A DNA stretch of 64,000 nt from Bacteroidales bacterium UBA4116 (GTDB lineage: Bacteria; Bacteroidota; Bacteroidia; Bacteroidales; Tannerellaceae). Below are positions 34,615 to 46,400 of this stretch, piece by piece. Each line of letters starts with the position of its first letter. Position 1 is the stretch's first letter. A program made the position numbers and the translations under genes. Below the pieces are notes generated by a model that worked only from the letters and a program-made list of their open reading frames with translations, made no database searches and was not told the origin of the DNA. The stretch spans positions 1-64,000 of the forward strand of contig DFXE01000025.1 of the NCBI GenBank assembly GCA_002381645.1, in the 5' to 3' direction.

Positions 34615-35814
34615 TTAGTTTGATAAATCCTTTAATCTGTCGGCCATGGCTTTACCAAGAGCAATACATTGTTCATATTTATCGGCTTTCAAAGCTTGTT
34701 TAAGCTCAACCGGATCACCAACAGTTTCCCATTTCATCCGTTCATTGAAAGTGGCCAGCCGTTTCACTGCAGCGCCCGACCAGGTAAAAGAACCGAAATA
34801 ACCGAACAATCGGTTTTTCACTTCCCGTATCTCTATTTTGCTTAATATGGATTCTATCTCCGGAAACAACTGATTACTATAAGTCGGGCTACCTACGATA
34901 AGCCCTTTGTATTTAAATACGTCTCCCAGGATATATGAAGCATGGCTTTTGCTTACGTTATGCATTACAATATTCTTTATTCCATTATCTGCCAGTGAAT
35001 AAGCTACGGTCTCAGCCATTTGTTCGGTATTCCCATACATACTGCCATATACAATAGCAACCCCGTCTTCACCTTCATACCGGCTGAGTCTGTCATATAT
35101 GGAAACCGCTTTTCCCATATGTTCCCTCCATACAGGCCCATGAGTAGAGCAAATGGTTTCAATCTGGAGGTTCTTGAGTTTCTGAAGCGCCTTTTGTACC
35201 GGATTTCCGTATTTGCCTACAATGTTGGAATAATAACGGATCATTTCTTCCCAGAAGCGGTCGACATCCATTTCGCTATCGATAATTCCGCCGTCTAAGG
35301 TGCCGAACGTACCGAAAGCATCAGCAGAGAAAAGAATTTTATTTTTCGTATCGTAAGTAAACATCACTTCGGGCCAGTGGACCATCGGAGCCATAAAGAA
35401 TGTCAGGTCACGGCTCCCTATATTCAGTACATCCTCCTCTTTTATTTCGTAAAGTCCGTCAGTTATACTATGATAACCGTCAAGCATGCCGAATGTAGTT
35501 TTATTTCCTACGATCTGAACATTGGGGTATTGCTGACGTAACAGGCGGATACTTCCGGCATGATCGGGCTCCATATGATTTACGACAAGATAATCCAGCG
35601 TTCGACCGTTTAGTGCATCAGTTATCTTTTTAAGGAAAATATCGGAATAGCAAACGTCGACCGTATCGATCAGAACCGTTTTCTCGTCAAGGATAAGGTA
35701 AGAATTATACGATACGCCTTTAGGTAAAGGCCAAAGGTTTTCGAAAAGGGCTTTCTGCCGGTCGTTTACACCGACATAAAAAACATGATCTGAAATCTCT
35801 TTTAATTTATACAT
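34615..35814 (-). CDS. Flavodiiron protein (O2/NO reductase)
   Basis: A 399-residue protein. The N-terminal metallo-beta-lactamase domain has the di-iron ligands in NHMEPDHAGS (HxExDH), then FSADAFGTFG and STHGPVWR. The C-terminal flavodoxin domain (about 250-399) has IVYGSMYGNTEQMAE for FMN. These cytoplasmic enzymes reduce oxygen or nitric oxide to protect anaerobes. No rubredoxin is fused. Confidence 0.92.
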   Translation of the reverse strand: MYKLKEISDHVFYVGVNDRQKALFENLWPLPKGVSYNSYLILDEKTVLIDTVDVCYSDIFLKKITDALNGRTLDYLVVNHMEPDHAGSIRLLRQQYPNVQIVGNKTTFGMLDGYHSITDGLYEIKEEDVLNIGSRDLTFFMAPMVHWPEVMFTYDTKNKILFSADAFGTFGTLDGGIIDSEMDVDRFWEEMIRYYSNIVGKYGNPVQKALQKLKNLQIETICSTHGPVWREHMGKAVSIYDRLSRYEGEDGVAIVYGSMYGNTEQMAETVAYSLADNGIKNIVMHNVSKSHASYILGDVFKYKGLIVGSPTYSNQLFPEIESILSKIEIREVKNRLFGYFGSFTWSGAAVKRLATFNERMKWETVGDPVELKQALKADKYEQCIALGKAMADRLKDLSN

Positions 35815-35892
35815 AAAACAAATTTATTAAAAATGAGAAGTAGAAGGAGGAAAACAAAAGGTGATAAATAAATTACCTTTTCAGCCTTACTT

Positions 35893-36717
35893 TCATTTTC
35901 CGCCTGCTTTTTTAAGGGCTCTCCATACAAAATAAATACCGGCAAGGACAAAAGGTATACTTAGCCATTGCCCCATATTTAACGTCATATTGGTTTCAAA
36001 GTCAACCTGTACATTTTTCAGGAATTCTATAAAAAATCGGGATCCGAATATACAAATAAGGAATACACCGAAAATAAGGCCCTCTTTTTTATAAGCCTCT
36101 TTCTTAAAATAAAGCCACATACAAAGAACAAAGGTAAGGAAATAACATATGGCTTCATATAACTGTGTGGGATGGCTGGGAACAGTAAAAACAGGATCAG
36201 CGCCCTGCATCCATTCATGCAGGTTACGGACAAACCGGAATCCCCAGGGAAGGTCGGTCGGGTGACCGTATATTTCATGATTCATCAGGTTACCCAGACG
36301 GATAAATGCTGCTACCAGACCGGTTGGGACAACGAGTTTGTCAAACGTCCACAACATACTTTTATGCGTAACCCGTTTAGAGTAGAAATAAATGGCAATA
36401 ATAATACCTAATGTTCCTCCGTGACTTGCCAGTCCGCCTTCCCATATTTTCAGAATTTCCAACGGATGCGCCAGATAATATTCCGGAGCATAAAACAGGC
36501 AATGCCCTAAACGGGCACCGATCACCGTACCTAATACGGTATACATAAGAAGGGAATCAATCCAGGCAGGGTTGAGCTTTTCATTCTTCCACATGCGGGC
36601 TACAATCATATAGCCGATAGCAAATCCCACGGCAAACGCCAATCCGTACCAGCGTATTTCACGCGATCCGATTGTAAAAATGGCGGGGTCGGCCGTCCAG
36701 GTAATAAATGATACCAT
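35893..36717 (-). CDS. lgt: Prolipoprotein diacylglyceryl transferase
   Basis: A 274-residue inner-membrane enzyme that lipidates lipobox cysteines. It shows IGSREIRWYGLAFAVGFAIG, LGHCLFYAPEYY, GGLASHGGTLG and FIRLGNLMNHEIYG (the RxGNxxNxE signature), and about seven membrane helices. It serves the several lipoproteins in this window. Confidence 0.95.
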   Translation of the reverse strand: MVSFITWTADPAIFTIGSREIRWYGLAFAVGFAIGYMIVARMWKNEKLNPAWIDSLLMYTVLGTVIGARLGHCLFYAPEYYLAHPLEILKIWEGGLASHGGTLGIIIAIYFYSKRVTHKSMLWTFDKLVVPTGLVAAFIRLGNLMNHEIYGHPTDLPWGFRFVRNLHEWMQGADPVFTVPSHPTQLYEAICYFLTFVLCMWLYFKKEAYKKEGLIFGVFLICIFGSRFFIEFLKNVQVDFETNMTLNMGQWLSIPFVLAGIYFVWRALKKAGGK

Positions 36718-36810
36718 ATTTTTATATTGAAAAGAGAAAATATCAGGTGAAATAAGAGAGGAATAACCTTTCAGTTCCCGTTTTTTACCTGATATTTTCC
36801 CCTGAAATTA

Positions 36811-37707
36811 TTATACTAATCTCCTGATCAAATCTTCTTTTTCTCCGTAAAGCATATCGATCACGGGAAGTTCAATCATTGTATAAGCGCCCGGTTGTTG
36901 TTTAAAACTTGCACGCGCCACGGCTATAAGTACCTGGGCCGTCAAGGCCGGGTTATTGATCTTCATATCAAATTCGATAAGCTGGTTCTGGGTTTGCCCG
37001 GAAACTCCTTTACGAACCAGGTTTACTCCATGCCCCATATCCAACAGGTCATCCACGCTCTCTACTTGTATCACGTGTGTTTCATCATGCGCGAAATAAT
37101 CATCAGCTTTAATGGCAGCAGCCACATTTTTGAAATCATAGCCATCTTTCACTTCGATATACACCATACGGCGGTGGATACCCGTTCCTACAGGTATGGT
37201 CATACTTAAAGCGGCTTTTACACCCTCTATTGCCTTAACGGCAACCGTGTGCCCCATACTCATTCCCGGACCGAAATTGGTATAAGTAATTCCTTTCGGA
37301 ACCATTGCTTCCAGTAATGTCCGCACTACTGAATCGCTTCCCGGATCCCATCCTGCCGAGATTACAGCAACAGAATTGTGTTTTTTTGCTACTTCGTCCA
37401 ATGAACGGCGAAGCTCTACAATTCCCCCGTGTATATCAAAACTATCAACCGTATTTATTCCTAAGGCAAGTATTTCTTTCGCATACGATTCTACGCTACG
37501 CGTCGGAGTTGCCAGTACAGCAACATCAACATTTTCTAATTTCGTAATGCTGTCAGTCACCTTATAATCTCTCAATTCGGCAGGAATATCATTTGGGTTT
37601 CTACGTATAACACCAGCCACTTCAAAGTCGGGAGCAGCCAAAATTGCTTCCAACACATACTTTCCTATATTGCCATATCCTACAATGGCAGCTCTGATTT
37701 TCTTCAT
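36811..37707 (-). CDS. ddh: meso-Diaminopimelate dehydrogenase
   Basis: A 298-residue NADPH-dependent enzyme making meso-diaminopimelate directly from tetrahydrodipicolinate for lysine and cell wall. It shows IRAAIVGYGNIGKYVLEAI, SFDIHGGI, ISAGWDPGSDSVVRTL and GPGMSMGHTVAVKAI. A -7 box TACCTTTG at 37737-37744 gives it its own promoter. Confidence 0.93.
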   Translation of the reverse strand: MKKIRAAIVGYGNIGKYVLEAILAAPDFEVAGVIRRNPNDIPAELRDYKVTDSITKLENVDVAVLATPTRSVESYAKEILALGINTVDSFDIHGGIVELRRSLDEVAKKHNSVAVISAGWDPGSDSVVRTLLEAMVPKGITYTNFGPGMSMGHTVAVKAIEGVKAALSMTIPVGTGIHRRMVYIEVKDGYDFKNVAAAIKADDYFAHDETHVIQVESVDDLLDMGHGVNLVRKGVSGQTQNQLIEFDMKINNPALTAQVLIAVARASFKQQPGAYTMIELPVIDMLYGEKEDLIRRLV

Positions 37708-37736
37708 ATATTAGTTATTTCTTTCACAAACAGCAA

Positions 37737-37744
37737 CAAAGGTA
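37737..37744 (-). promoter_or_regulatory. -7 box TACCTTTG of ddh
   Basis: Minus strand, 30 bp before the ATG. Confidence 0.6.
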
Positions 37745-37855
37745 ATCATTCCAAAGGTATTAACAAATGGATGCATATGCTTTTATAGAGTATCAAAAAA
37801 ACCCGCAACGTAATCTCGTACATCACAGGTTCCTTATTCGTTATATTTCTTTTCC

Positions 37856-38698
37856 TTAAAAATTAACGGTATCGGGATTAAGGCCCGATCCTCCTATATA
37901 TGGCATTCCGTTAATTTTCTGCATATCATCGTCAGATATAGTGAAATCAAATACTTTTGTATTCTCAATAATCCTTTCCGGTGTAACAGACTTTGGTAAA
38001 GGCAGTGTGTCGTTCTGTAAACACCACCTGATACATAAACGCGCTACCGAAACACCATATTTTTCAGCAATCTCTATTAGATCGGGGTTCTTCAACATAC
38101 GTCCCGTACCTAACGGACTCCAGGCTTCTACCAGTATATTATTAGCCTTACAATACTGAACAGTTTCAACCTGCATTTGTCCCGGATGAAATTCAATCTG
38201 GTTAACCATCGGCATAATCTCTGCCGTTTCTTTCAGGTCTTCCAGATGATGAACGAGGAAATTACTAACGCCGATAGCTTTTATTTTACCTTCTTTATAC
38301 AATTGTTCGAACGCACGCCAGGTATCAGCGTTTATTTTTTTACCATCGGATTTATTAGCAGGCCAGTGGATAAGGTATAAATCCACATAGTCTGTATCCA
38401 ATTCATTGAGGCTCTTTTCAAAAGCATTCAATGTTTTATCATATCCACGGTTATTATTCCACAATTTCGTGGTAATAAATAATTCTTCCCTTTTTACATC
38501 TGAATCGGCAATCCCCTTACCTACACTTTTTTCATTACCGTAAGCGGCCGCCGTATCGATATGGCGGTAACCAGCCCGGATAGCATTTTTCACGGAATCC
38601 ATAGCAACCTGCCCATCAGGTGTTTGCCATGTACCGAAACCAATACAGGGGATTTCAACCCCGTTATTTAATTTATACGTATCAGTCAACGATTTCAT
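37856..38698 (-). CDS. Aldo/keto reductase
   Basis: A 280-residue NADPH-dependent reductase of the 2,5-diketogluconate reductase type. The catalytic tetrad is visible in YRHIDTAAAYGNE (Asp and Tyr), TTKLWNNN (Lys) and VDLYLIHWP (His). GVSNFLVHHL and the C-terminal PKSVTPERIIEN bind the cofactor. Substrate unknown; one possible role is clearing methylglyoxal made by the nearby mgsA product, though it is not in the same operon. Confidence 0.9.
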   Translation of the reverse strand: MKSLTDTYKLNNGVEIPCIGFGTWQTPDGQVAMDSVKNAIRAGYRHIDTAAAYGNEKSVGKGIADSDVKREELFITTKLWNNNRGYDKTLNAFEKSLNELDTDYVDLYLIHWPANKSDGKKINADTWRAFEQLYKEGKIKAIGVSNFLVHHLEDLKETAEIMPMVNQIEFHPGQMQVETVQYCKANNILVEAWSPLGTGRMLKNPDLIEIAEKYGVSVARLCIRWCLQNDTLPLPKSVTPERIIENTKVFDFTISDDDMQKINGMPYIGGSGLNPDTVNF

Positions 38699-38935
38699 TT
38701 GTTTTTATAATTATAGATTAATACGATGTAAATATAATATATAACAACCATATTACATTACTTGTTCAGGCCAGTTGGTGGGTCGAAAATAAAATGTGTT
38801 ACGTATAAGTTTTACGAGTAGATCATACTAATCAGTATATTTTATTCAGCATTGGATAATAAATAGTATCTTTATTTTTATAGAATATATTACACATTCT
38901 TTAAAAACATTCAGATATCTAAATTTCTTAAATCA

Positions 38936-39517
38936 ATGGATAGTTTATTCAACTTCTTATATAATCTTAATATAGATAAGGCATGTGCTTCTGATTTTAT
39001 AAATAAGCTGAAAAGCATTCAGCTAAAAAAATATGACCTTTTTCAAATGGAGGGTACTCCCGCCAGATACATGGGATTCGTGACATCAGGTAAATTCAGA
39101 TATTACAAAACAGACAAACAAGGAAATGAGCGTACCTTATGGTTTAATAAATCTTTTCCGTTTATTGGAGATTACCACTCGTTTTTAAACAAATCTGATG
39201 CTGAATTATCCATACAGGTAATGGATGATTACGAAGTGATCTTATTTAATTACGAACAACTAATGGAATTCTTCTATATGAATACTGATACACTAAAATT
39301 GAAGACAGCATTCGCAGAACGCTCTATGATTGGTTGGCGGAATATCGCCCTTGCATTGCATTTTGATACAGCTGAAGAGAGATACATCCAATTATTAAGT
39401 AGTTATCCGGATATTGAAAAAGAAATTCCATTAAAATATATTGCATCCTGCTTGAGTATATCTCCGGAAACATTAAGCAGGGTCCGCAGGAAATTAAAAG
39501 AAAATAAGCCGGATTGA
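38936..39517 (+). CDS. Crp/Fnr-family transcriptional regulator
   Basis: A 193-residue protein with an N-terminal cyclic-nucleotide-binding-like fold (about 25-115, FQMEGTPARYMGFVTSGKFRYY). The C-terminal HTH (about 150-190) has PLKYIASCLSISPETLSRVRRKL. No cysteine cluster for an Fe-S centre is seen, so it is not a classical FNR. The gene ends inside a Crp/Fnr-type palindrome (39514-39527) that sits about -42 before the next gene, so it is the likely activator of that gene. Confidence 0.88.
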   Translation: MDSLFNFLYNLNIDKACASDFINKLKSIQLKKYDLFQMEGTPARYMGFVTSGKFRYYKTDKQGNERTLWFNKSFPFIGDYHSFLNKSDAELSIQVMDDYEVILFNYEQLMEFFYMNTDTLKLKTAFAERSMIGWRNIALALHFDTAEERYIQLLSSYPDIEKEIPLKYIASCLSISPETLSRVRRKLKENKPD

Positions 39518-39527
39518 CATAGGTCAA
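39514..39527 (+). promoter_or_regulatory. Crp/Fnr-type operator TTGAC-N4-GTCAA
   Basis: TTGACATAGGTCAA is a perfect palindrome with a 4-bp spacer. It overlaps the regulator's stop codon. Its centre (39520.5) lies about 42 bp before the start point expected from the -7 box at 39550-39557, the standard place for a class II activator. Confidence 0.7.
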
Positions 39528-39549
39528 GCAATAATAAAATACAGCCTTT

Positions 39550-39557
39550 TACCTTTG
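39550..39557 (+). promoter_or_regulatory. -7 box TACCTTTG of the ICMT-like gene
   Basis: 23 bp before the ATG at 39581. Confidence 0.65.
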
Positions 39558-39580
39558 CCCTTCATTTAAAAATAAAACAT

Positions 39581-40285
39581 ATGAAAATAAAGGGAGGATT
39601 ATCAGGACATGGAGTAAAATACATCGTACGAATGTGTCTCCAACTATTGCTTCAAATTGGAATTATAATTACTGCAGCAGGAAGCGTTCATGTTGGAGCA
39701 CAACTCCTGACTTATTTTACAGTTCTTGCCGGAAGTTATGCGGTAGAGTTAGGAGTGATTATTCGTCGGAATCCTGAAGTTTTAAACGAAAGAGTAAGAA
39801 ATATTAGTACCGGAACCAAATCATGGGATAAAGTATTACTTTTCCTCTATGTTATATGTACCTATATCTTCATGAATATGTTTATAGGTTTAGGAATAAG
39901 GTACAATTGGGCAAGTTTCGGATTTAATTCTCTCTTTATCGGACTTCCCCTGTATATCTTATCCGTTATCATAAGTACAAAATCATTACTTGAGAACAAA
40001 TATTTTGAATCATCTTCACGAATACAAACAGAAAGAAACCAGACAGTCATATCTACAGGAGTATATTCCTTTGTACGTCACCCAGGTTATGCTTCAATCC
40101 TCTTATGGGCACTATCTATACCATTATTTACAGGAATAATAGGCACTTTTATACTATCGTTTGCCATTCTCATCATTTTAACTATCCGGACATATCTCGA
40201 AGACCGGATGCTTCAAAGGGAATTAACAGGTTATCGGGAATACTCGGAAAAAGTAAAATATCGTCTTATTCCATACATATGGTAA
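39581..40285 (+). CDS. ICMT/PEMT-like membrane methyltransferase
   Basis: A 234-residue membrane protein with about five helices and the C-terminal motif GVYSFVRHPGYASILLWALS followed by EDRMLQRELTGYREYSEKVK, the SAM-binding pattern of isoprenylcysteine methyltransferase-like and phospholipid methyltransferase-like enzymes. Substrate unknown. It appears to be controlled by the adjacent Crp/Fnr regulator. Confidence 0.8.
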   Translation: MKIKGGLSGHGVKYIVRMCLQLLLQIGIIITAAGSVHVGAQLLTYFTVLAGSYAVELGVIIRRNPEVLNERVRNISTGTKSWDKVLLFLYVICTYIFMNMFIGLGIRYNWASFGFNSLFIGLPLYILSVIISTKSLLENKYFESSSRIQTERNQTVISTGVYSFVRHPGYASILLWALSIPLFTGIIGTFILSFAILIILTIRTYLEDRMLQRELTGYREYSEKVKYRLIPYIW

Positions 40286-40344
40286 ACATTTTGCATGATT
40301 TTCATTCAGCATATTTTTATCCGTAACTGATCCATATAAATTAG

Positions 40345-40391
40345 TAGTCAGTAGTTATCATTTGCTAAACTAAAAATGTAACTACTGACTA
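40345..40391. repeat. 13-bp inverted repeat of TAGTAG type
   Basis: TAGTCAGTAGTTA (40345-40357) and TAACTACTGACTA (40379-40391) are perfect arms with a 21-nt loop, between convergent genes. It is similar in type to the element at 30658-30725 and may act as a bidirectional terminator. Confidence 0.7.
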
Positions 40392-40432
40392 TACAATTTC
40401 CTATTTCCAAATAATAAGATTTATCTTGTCGG

Positions 40433-43400
40433 CTATTTTACAAATACTTTCTCTATATAATATTTACCATTTACTTTAACTTTTACCAGATATATCTGTG
40501 TACCTGCTACGCCGATCCGTACCTGCTCCGGCATATTGTTATTGCTGTAAACCAATGCTCCTGATGTATTAAATACCTGTACTTCTTCTATATCCGACAC
40601 AGCATTTAAATATATATATCCTTCCTCAGTATTTATAGATAAGCCGGATTCCGGCACATCCTCGTTGCCAACTCCAATACCTGTATAAGTCATCCGCAGG
40701 CTAAAACGGTTGTTTAATTCGATAACCCTATTTGCTCCCGGCTGCCTATTTACTGTAAAGGTATAATCGGGGTTACGCTGAAGATCCGTCTCCCTGTTAT
40801 TCTGTTCGTGGTCGATCAGGTAAACATCATGTCCGAAGGTAGATAGACCGGTAAAGTTCAGTGTTACCTGCCCCGGATTTTGCAACCGTATACCTAAACG
40901 CACCTGCTGGGAGAAATCATTGCTTGAGTTTACAGCCAACGGGTCGTTCGCCGGCGAGAAAGAATACACGGACACAGGCGCATCCGAATAAAATAGTTTA
41001 TACGCATCTTCATCATTTCTGTAATTTGGAGAAGATTCGGGATGATAGAATAATACGGTAGCAGACGAAACATTTCCCTGGATAGCTTTGATGCGGAGGG
41101 TATTCGTTTCAGCTAATTCCGCACGCAGGATATAATCGCCGTTTGTATTCGAATCAACCGTTGTTGTCCAGGCCGGATCCATCAGTAATGTTCCTACCGT
41201 CCCGGTATTTCTTTTTTTCACGAAAAATGATTGGAGCGGAGGTATCAATCCCGCACTAAGGGCAGCCTGATCACTGATAAGATCCAAATTGTCTATAATG
41301 TAACGGCTGCCATCTGTTTTATCTGGTTTAATGGTAACTACATCACCTGTCAGATTCAGGGGATCACTGGCATTGACCGTTCCGTTCCATATTTTATATG
41401 CTTCCTCAATAACACTTTGATTGGCCGTAAGGAAATTACGTATTTTGAGGTAAGCCATAAACGGATTGACTACCTGTATGTAATTCGAACCGGCTATATC
41501 TCCGCGTACGGGAATTGAATTACCCGCATCTATTACCGCATCCGACATAAAACGGGCTTTCGACGGACGATCCAAGTTCACGGTCGTATTGTTCGGACCT
41601 GATTGGCCATTTGCATCCTGATATTGTGTATTGTTCTTAGGAAAAGTAAACATACGGGAGCGGTTAGCGGAAGTATTGACAACTTTCAGATTAAAGGCCT
41701 GTCCGGGTAATAATTTAGTCCATATATTACCAAAGGTAGCTGTAAAATAATTTTCCACAGCCGCACCTCCCACATCGGGATTAGCCATCTGGAAAAAGTT
41801 CATGAATACGTCACCCCAATAATAATCGGTCGAACCGTCGAGCGTAAAATGATAATCCCCGGTATACATATCTTTCAACGGGGGCGACCACATGACAAAA
41901 CGGTCACGCTCCATTGGTTTTAGTGCAAACTCCACTTCGGCATTATCATATGTCAGGTAATTAATTCCAGCAATCATCGCACGGTCTTCCATGGATATTT
42001 TATTACATACTGCAGAAGAAGTTAATTCCGGATAATTATCAAGCCCCGTAGGAATAATAACGTCTACACAAGAAGTTGGTGGATAAGTAACGGCAATTTC
42101 TCTTCCGTTATTAATCTCTACCCAGTTGACCGGATTCATCCAATTCCTGTCTGCCAGCCCGGTCCATCGCATAATTGCATTTGATGTGCCGGAATTCACA
42201 ACCGGTATATCTAATCTTCCCTTGGGAAAAATGATTCCTGTAAATTTACCTGAGGTAATCGTTGGCTCGATATAATAGGTAGAATCAGCCCGCATATCCG
42301 CAATAGTAGTGGACGGACGCGGATTCGGAGTACCTGACGGGGTTTGTCCGTCAGGCTTATACCAGTAGAAAGAGATCCCGGAAGGAATTTGTTTTAATGA
42401 AACCGTATGATTGGAGCCGTAACACGCCGCAAAACCTCCCGTATTGCTTTGCAGAACATAAATATAAACAGTCGCTTCAAGCCTTATCCATTGCGCGGGA
42501 GTAGCATATGTATCATAATAAGACATTTTGTACCGTATGCTATCAATACCTTCAGATAACTCTACCTGACCCGTATGCGTATATATAAGTTGGCTGCCTT
42601 GTCCGCTACCGCTACAGGTTATTGTTCCTGCTTTAGGCTGCATGATTACCGAATCGCACAATGAAAAGTTATTGGTAAAGAAATCACTCGGATATTTATC
42701 GTTTTCAAGTATCCGTATACCTATACTTTGATACTCCTGTACGGTCGCATAGTCGTCTATCAGGGCAAAAGAAGAAGCTATCACCATATTATCCGACCAG
42801 TTACAGTCCCTGTATGCACGGCTGGACATACCGATACCTACCGACTGGCCTTCAGGAGCCGGATCGGATTCAGCGTTTTTACCATACCGCCATACCCATG
42901 AACCGGTTGAATTATCACTGTTATCTCCCAGGCGTACATAATACACACCTGTAGAAGAAGAAACAGGAATCGTCAGGTCGACATATTGTCCGGATTGAAT
43001 AGCGGAAGTATGACCTAATGTCCGTATGGTATGCAATCCCTGGTCGCGTGTTCTGTCCAGGTTATCCGGCGATATGGAATTCCGGTATACCCTTACCGGT
43101 GTATTTTCCGAAACATCCGTCCTCGCAGTTCCATGATTTCCAATCCTTATTTTAATCGAACTTCCTTCCATATAAGTGTGCGCCTCGTCAATATAAGCGT
43201 CTACCAGGAAAACGATTGGTTCGAAATTAGCATTTCCACTTCCGTCTGAAATAGCATCATAATAGGGAACCTGTGTTAACGTCCCATTATAGGGTTTATA
43301 TTCAGGGATGATCGTCTCCATGCCCGACTCATTCCGGATAATCCTCTTATATGTGTACTGGGGATCGAGCGGATTGAGTGCTTTTCCGGTAGGTGTTGTT

Positions 43401-46400
43401 AAGTCAGCATTTATCTTAAAAGGGGAATACATAAACTGGTTCCAGACAGGCAATGCGGGTGCGAATTTATCTCCGCCTGTTCCTACAGCATACACAAAAC
43501 CATAAACTTTTGTAGCAATCTGGTTATTTCCCATAACAATCATTTCGGCCGAAGCGTCGTTATCGATATCAGCAATTACCGGATATTCGAATCCCGTATA
43601 CGATAAGACTGATTTCCTGAATAAAATTGCTCCCGATGCATGTGTTTCTGTATAGGTACTGGCTATATAAGGAATTCTAGCTTTAATGATACGCAGATTA
43701 TACATATCCCGGTAACAGATTTCCTGGATACCGTCGTTATCAAAATCAAACATGGTAAAACCTGTATTGGCAGAGCCGTCCGTATGTCCTAAAATAAATG
43801 ATAATTTTAACCGTTCGGTAACACCCACATTAGGCGTTGCATCCCAGGTATATGCTACTAAAGCATTCGAGGCACCTGATGTGGGTAACCCGTAAGTTGT
43901 TCCACCTGTTGCAATATCCTTTACATTCGGGTGGGCACCCGATTTCGTTGCTGCGTTAAACGTCATACTCCCTGCCAATACAGCTATTTCAGGTAAACGG
44001 TATTGCCTGATTGAACCGCCATCCACAACCTCCTGAACCCTGCCGTCGATATCCCCGATATATACATATGAATTACTACCTGTTCCACTTCCTATAGTAA
44101 CCGATCTTTGCGCTATTACCTGAGGTTGCGGGGTATAACCTGTTGGCCGGCGTTTTACTTTATTGTTGTCACCGGTATCGATATATAGGAAATCAGGGTT
44201 CCACACATAAATAGTAAAAGACGAGTTAGGACTATTCCTGGTAACGGAAACCACCTCAGGAATGCCGTCACCATTGATATCTGCCACTCCTGTGCGTCCG
44301 TCGGGCACATTCGAACTGTTGTCGGCATTCCTTACTGTAAGGGTTTTATACGGAGTCTGCGCCCCGGGAGTCAGATCAATATCGTAATAAATTTTTCCTC
44401 CGGCAATTATATCATATTTCCCATCCCAATCTATATCGTAAATATAACTGAAACCGACCGGGCGGTCCCTGTCGGTATTCCCATTCGGATCCCTTCCGAC
44501 AAAAGCTGTCGATCCTAAAACATCCAACGTCAATAAGTGTTCTCCGGTGACGGCATTGTATATCTTATTATACACCACTACTTCCGGTATACCGTCACCT
44601 TCTATATCGACTACCTGCGGCAATGGTTTTTTATAAGAATCACCTGCTGCCGTACTTCCTGTTAACGGGTAATCATAAGGCATTGTATTATTCCACCACT
44701 TTTGGGTAAGGCCCGTAATATTTTTTTCACCGTCCAAGGTTACTTCAAATGAAGCTACCGTCTTGCTGTAAGATGATGTCGAACTCTCACCATTCGCTCC
44801 AAAAGCAATAATAACTTCTCCCCTACCGTTCTTATCTGCGTCGATAAGTGCTAAATTAGAAGGAGATCCGTGCCAGTAATCATTATCCCAGTAATAACCG
44901 TTGGGGAAACGAAACTTAACTAACCTCTCTCCTGTTTGTCCGTTGTAGATATAAATATACTGTGCTGTGTTAGCTAAATCTTCCACATTATTATCATTAA
45001 TACCGAGTGCTACTATTTCCGGGTATCCATCTCCATTTAAATCGCCTACCAACGGTATGGAGAATCCGTATAAACGGTCGCTACGGTCATTACTTGTTAC
45101 TACATATCCATTTATCTCCGATGCATTATTGGTAGAATATGAACCTGTAATGAATTTATAAGCAGGCCGGAATGCAACAGCTCCCATATAATCATAACAA
45201 GTATTGGAATAGTCGGACGGATCAATTATCCCGGGTGCACGGCCCTCATCATAAACCATAATTCTTACGACACCTGATGCCTGAAATTGGCTGTTCGCAG
45301 ATCTTACCCTGTAGGCATATGGATAGGGAACATTCGCCCCTATGGGTTTACCCCCTTCGATACGGGGAGTAAAAGTCGTTTTATAATCAGATGAAAGACC
45401 CGAAAGCATACCATTTTCATTCTGCGTATCAATCAGTTCAAAAACAGTCTGGTCCACACCGGTCCCACTGGGTAATTCCACGATTAACTGCCTGTAATCA
45501 ATTTCCCGGGATTGTGGTAGAGTACCCGATGCAGAATTAAACGGAATAGTAATGGTTTGATTGGAAAGTACATAATGGCGCCGATAATCAACGGCTCCGA
45601 GAGAAATGGGATAATAATCCGAACGTACTTCACCTCTCTGGTCCGTATTCACCATAACACCGGCATCCGTTAAAAGTTCGGCTTTTGATCCACCTTTTTC
45701 CAATATCACATGAACAGCATTGTTAATATCATTCAATGTATGTATCTCTTTACCCGGGCTGCTACCCGACAAAACAGGGTTAAACTGGTTATTGAACTGG
45801 GTGGTTATTTCCACACCGGTTGAGTTACCTGTTTCGTAGAAAAAAACATTGCTCCCATTCTCAGAAACTGATATATTTCGTATACATGTTGCGTTGGCAA
45901 CAGCATTACTGGCTGCCCGAAGCTTTGAAGTGCCGGCAATAATATTATTTATTATCTTTTTATTATTTGATGCATTGGAGATATAAACATGACCGGAATT
46001 ATAAAACGTATTATTAAATATTTGAGTTCTGTTGGTGGTAGTAAGGTTTATACATAAGCGATTTGCATCTGCAGATGTCGTAAAGGTATTACCCGAGAAA
46101 GTATTATTATAAATTAGGTTCCCCGTACCGGCAGCAGGCCCGTTTTCGATCCAGATCATCTGATACCGTATGGTATTCCCTGTAAACGAATTTCCCGAAA
46201 TCTCCATTTGATCGTTAAACCTTTTATCTATCAGACGGTAATAAACACAATTCTTAATGGTGCTGTTCCTTATATTTAATATCCTGTAATCCGCCCCCAC
46301 ATATATCATTCTTCCGGCTTCAGCAACACCCGCATTCGCACAATTATCTATAATCACATTTTCAATATTCAATGTCTGGTATGTTTCGCCACCATAATAT

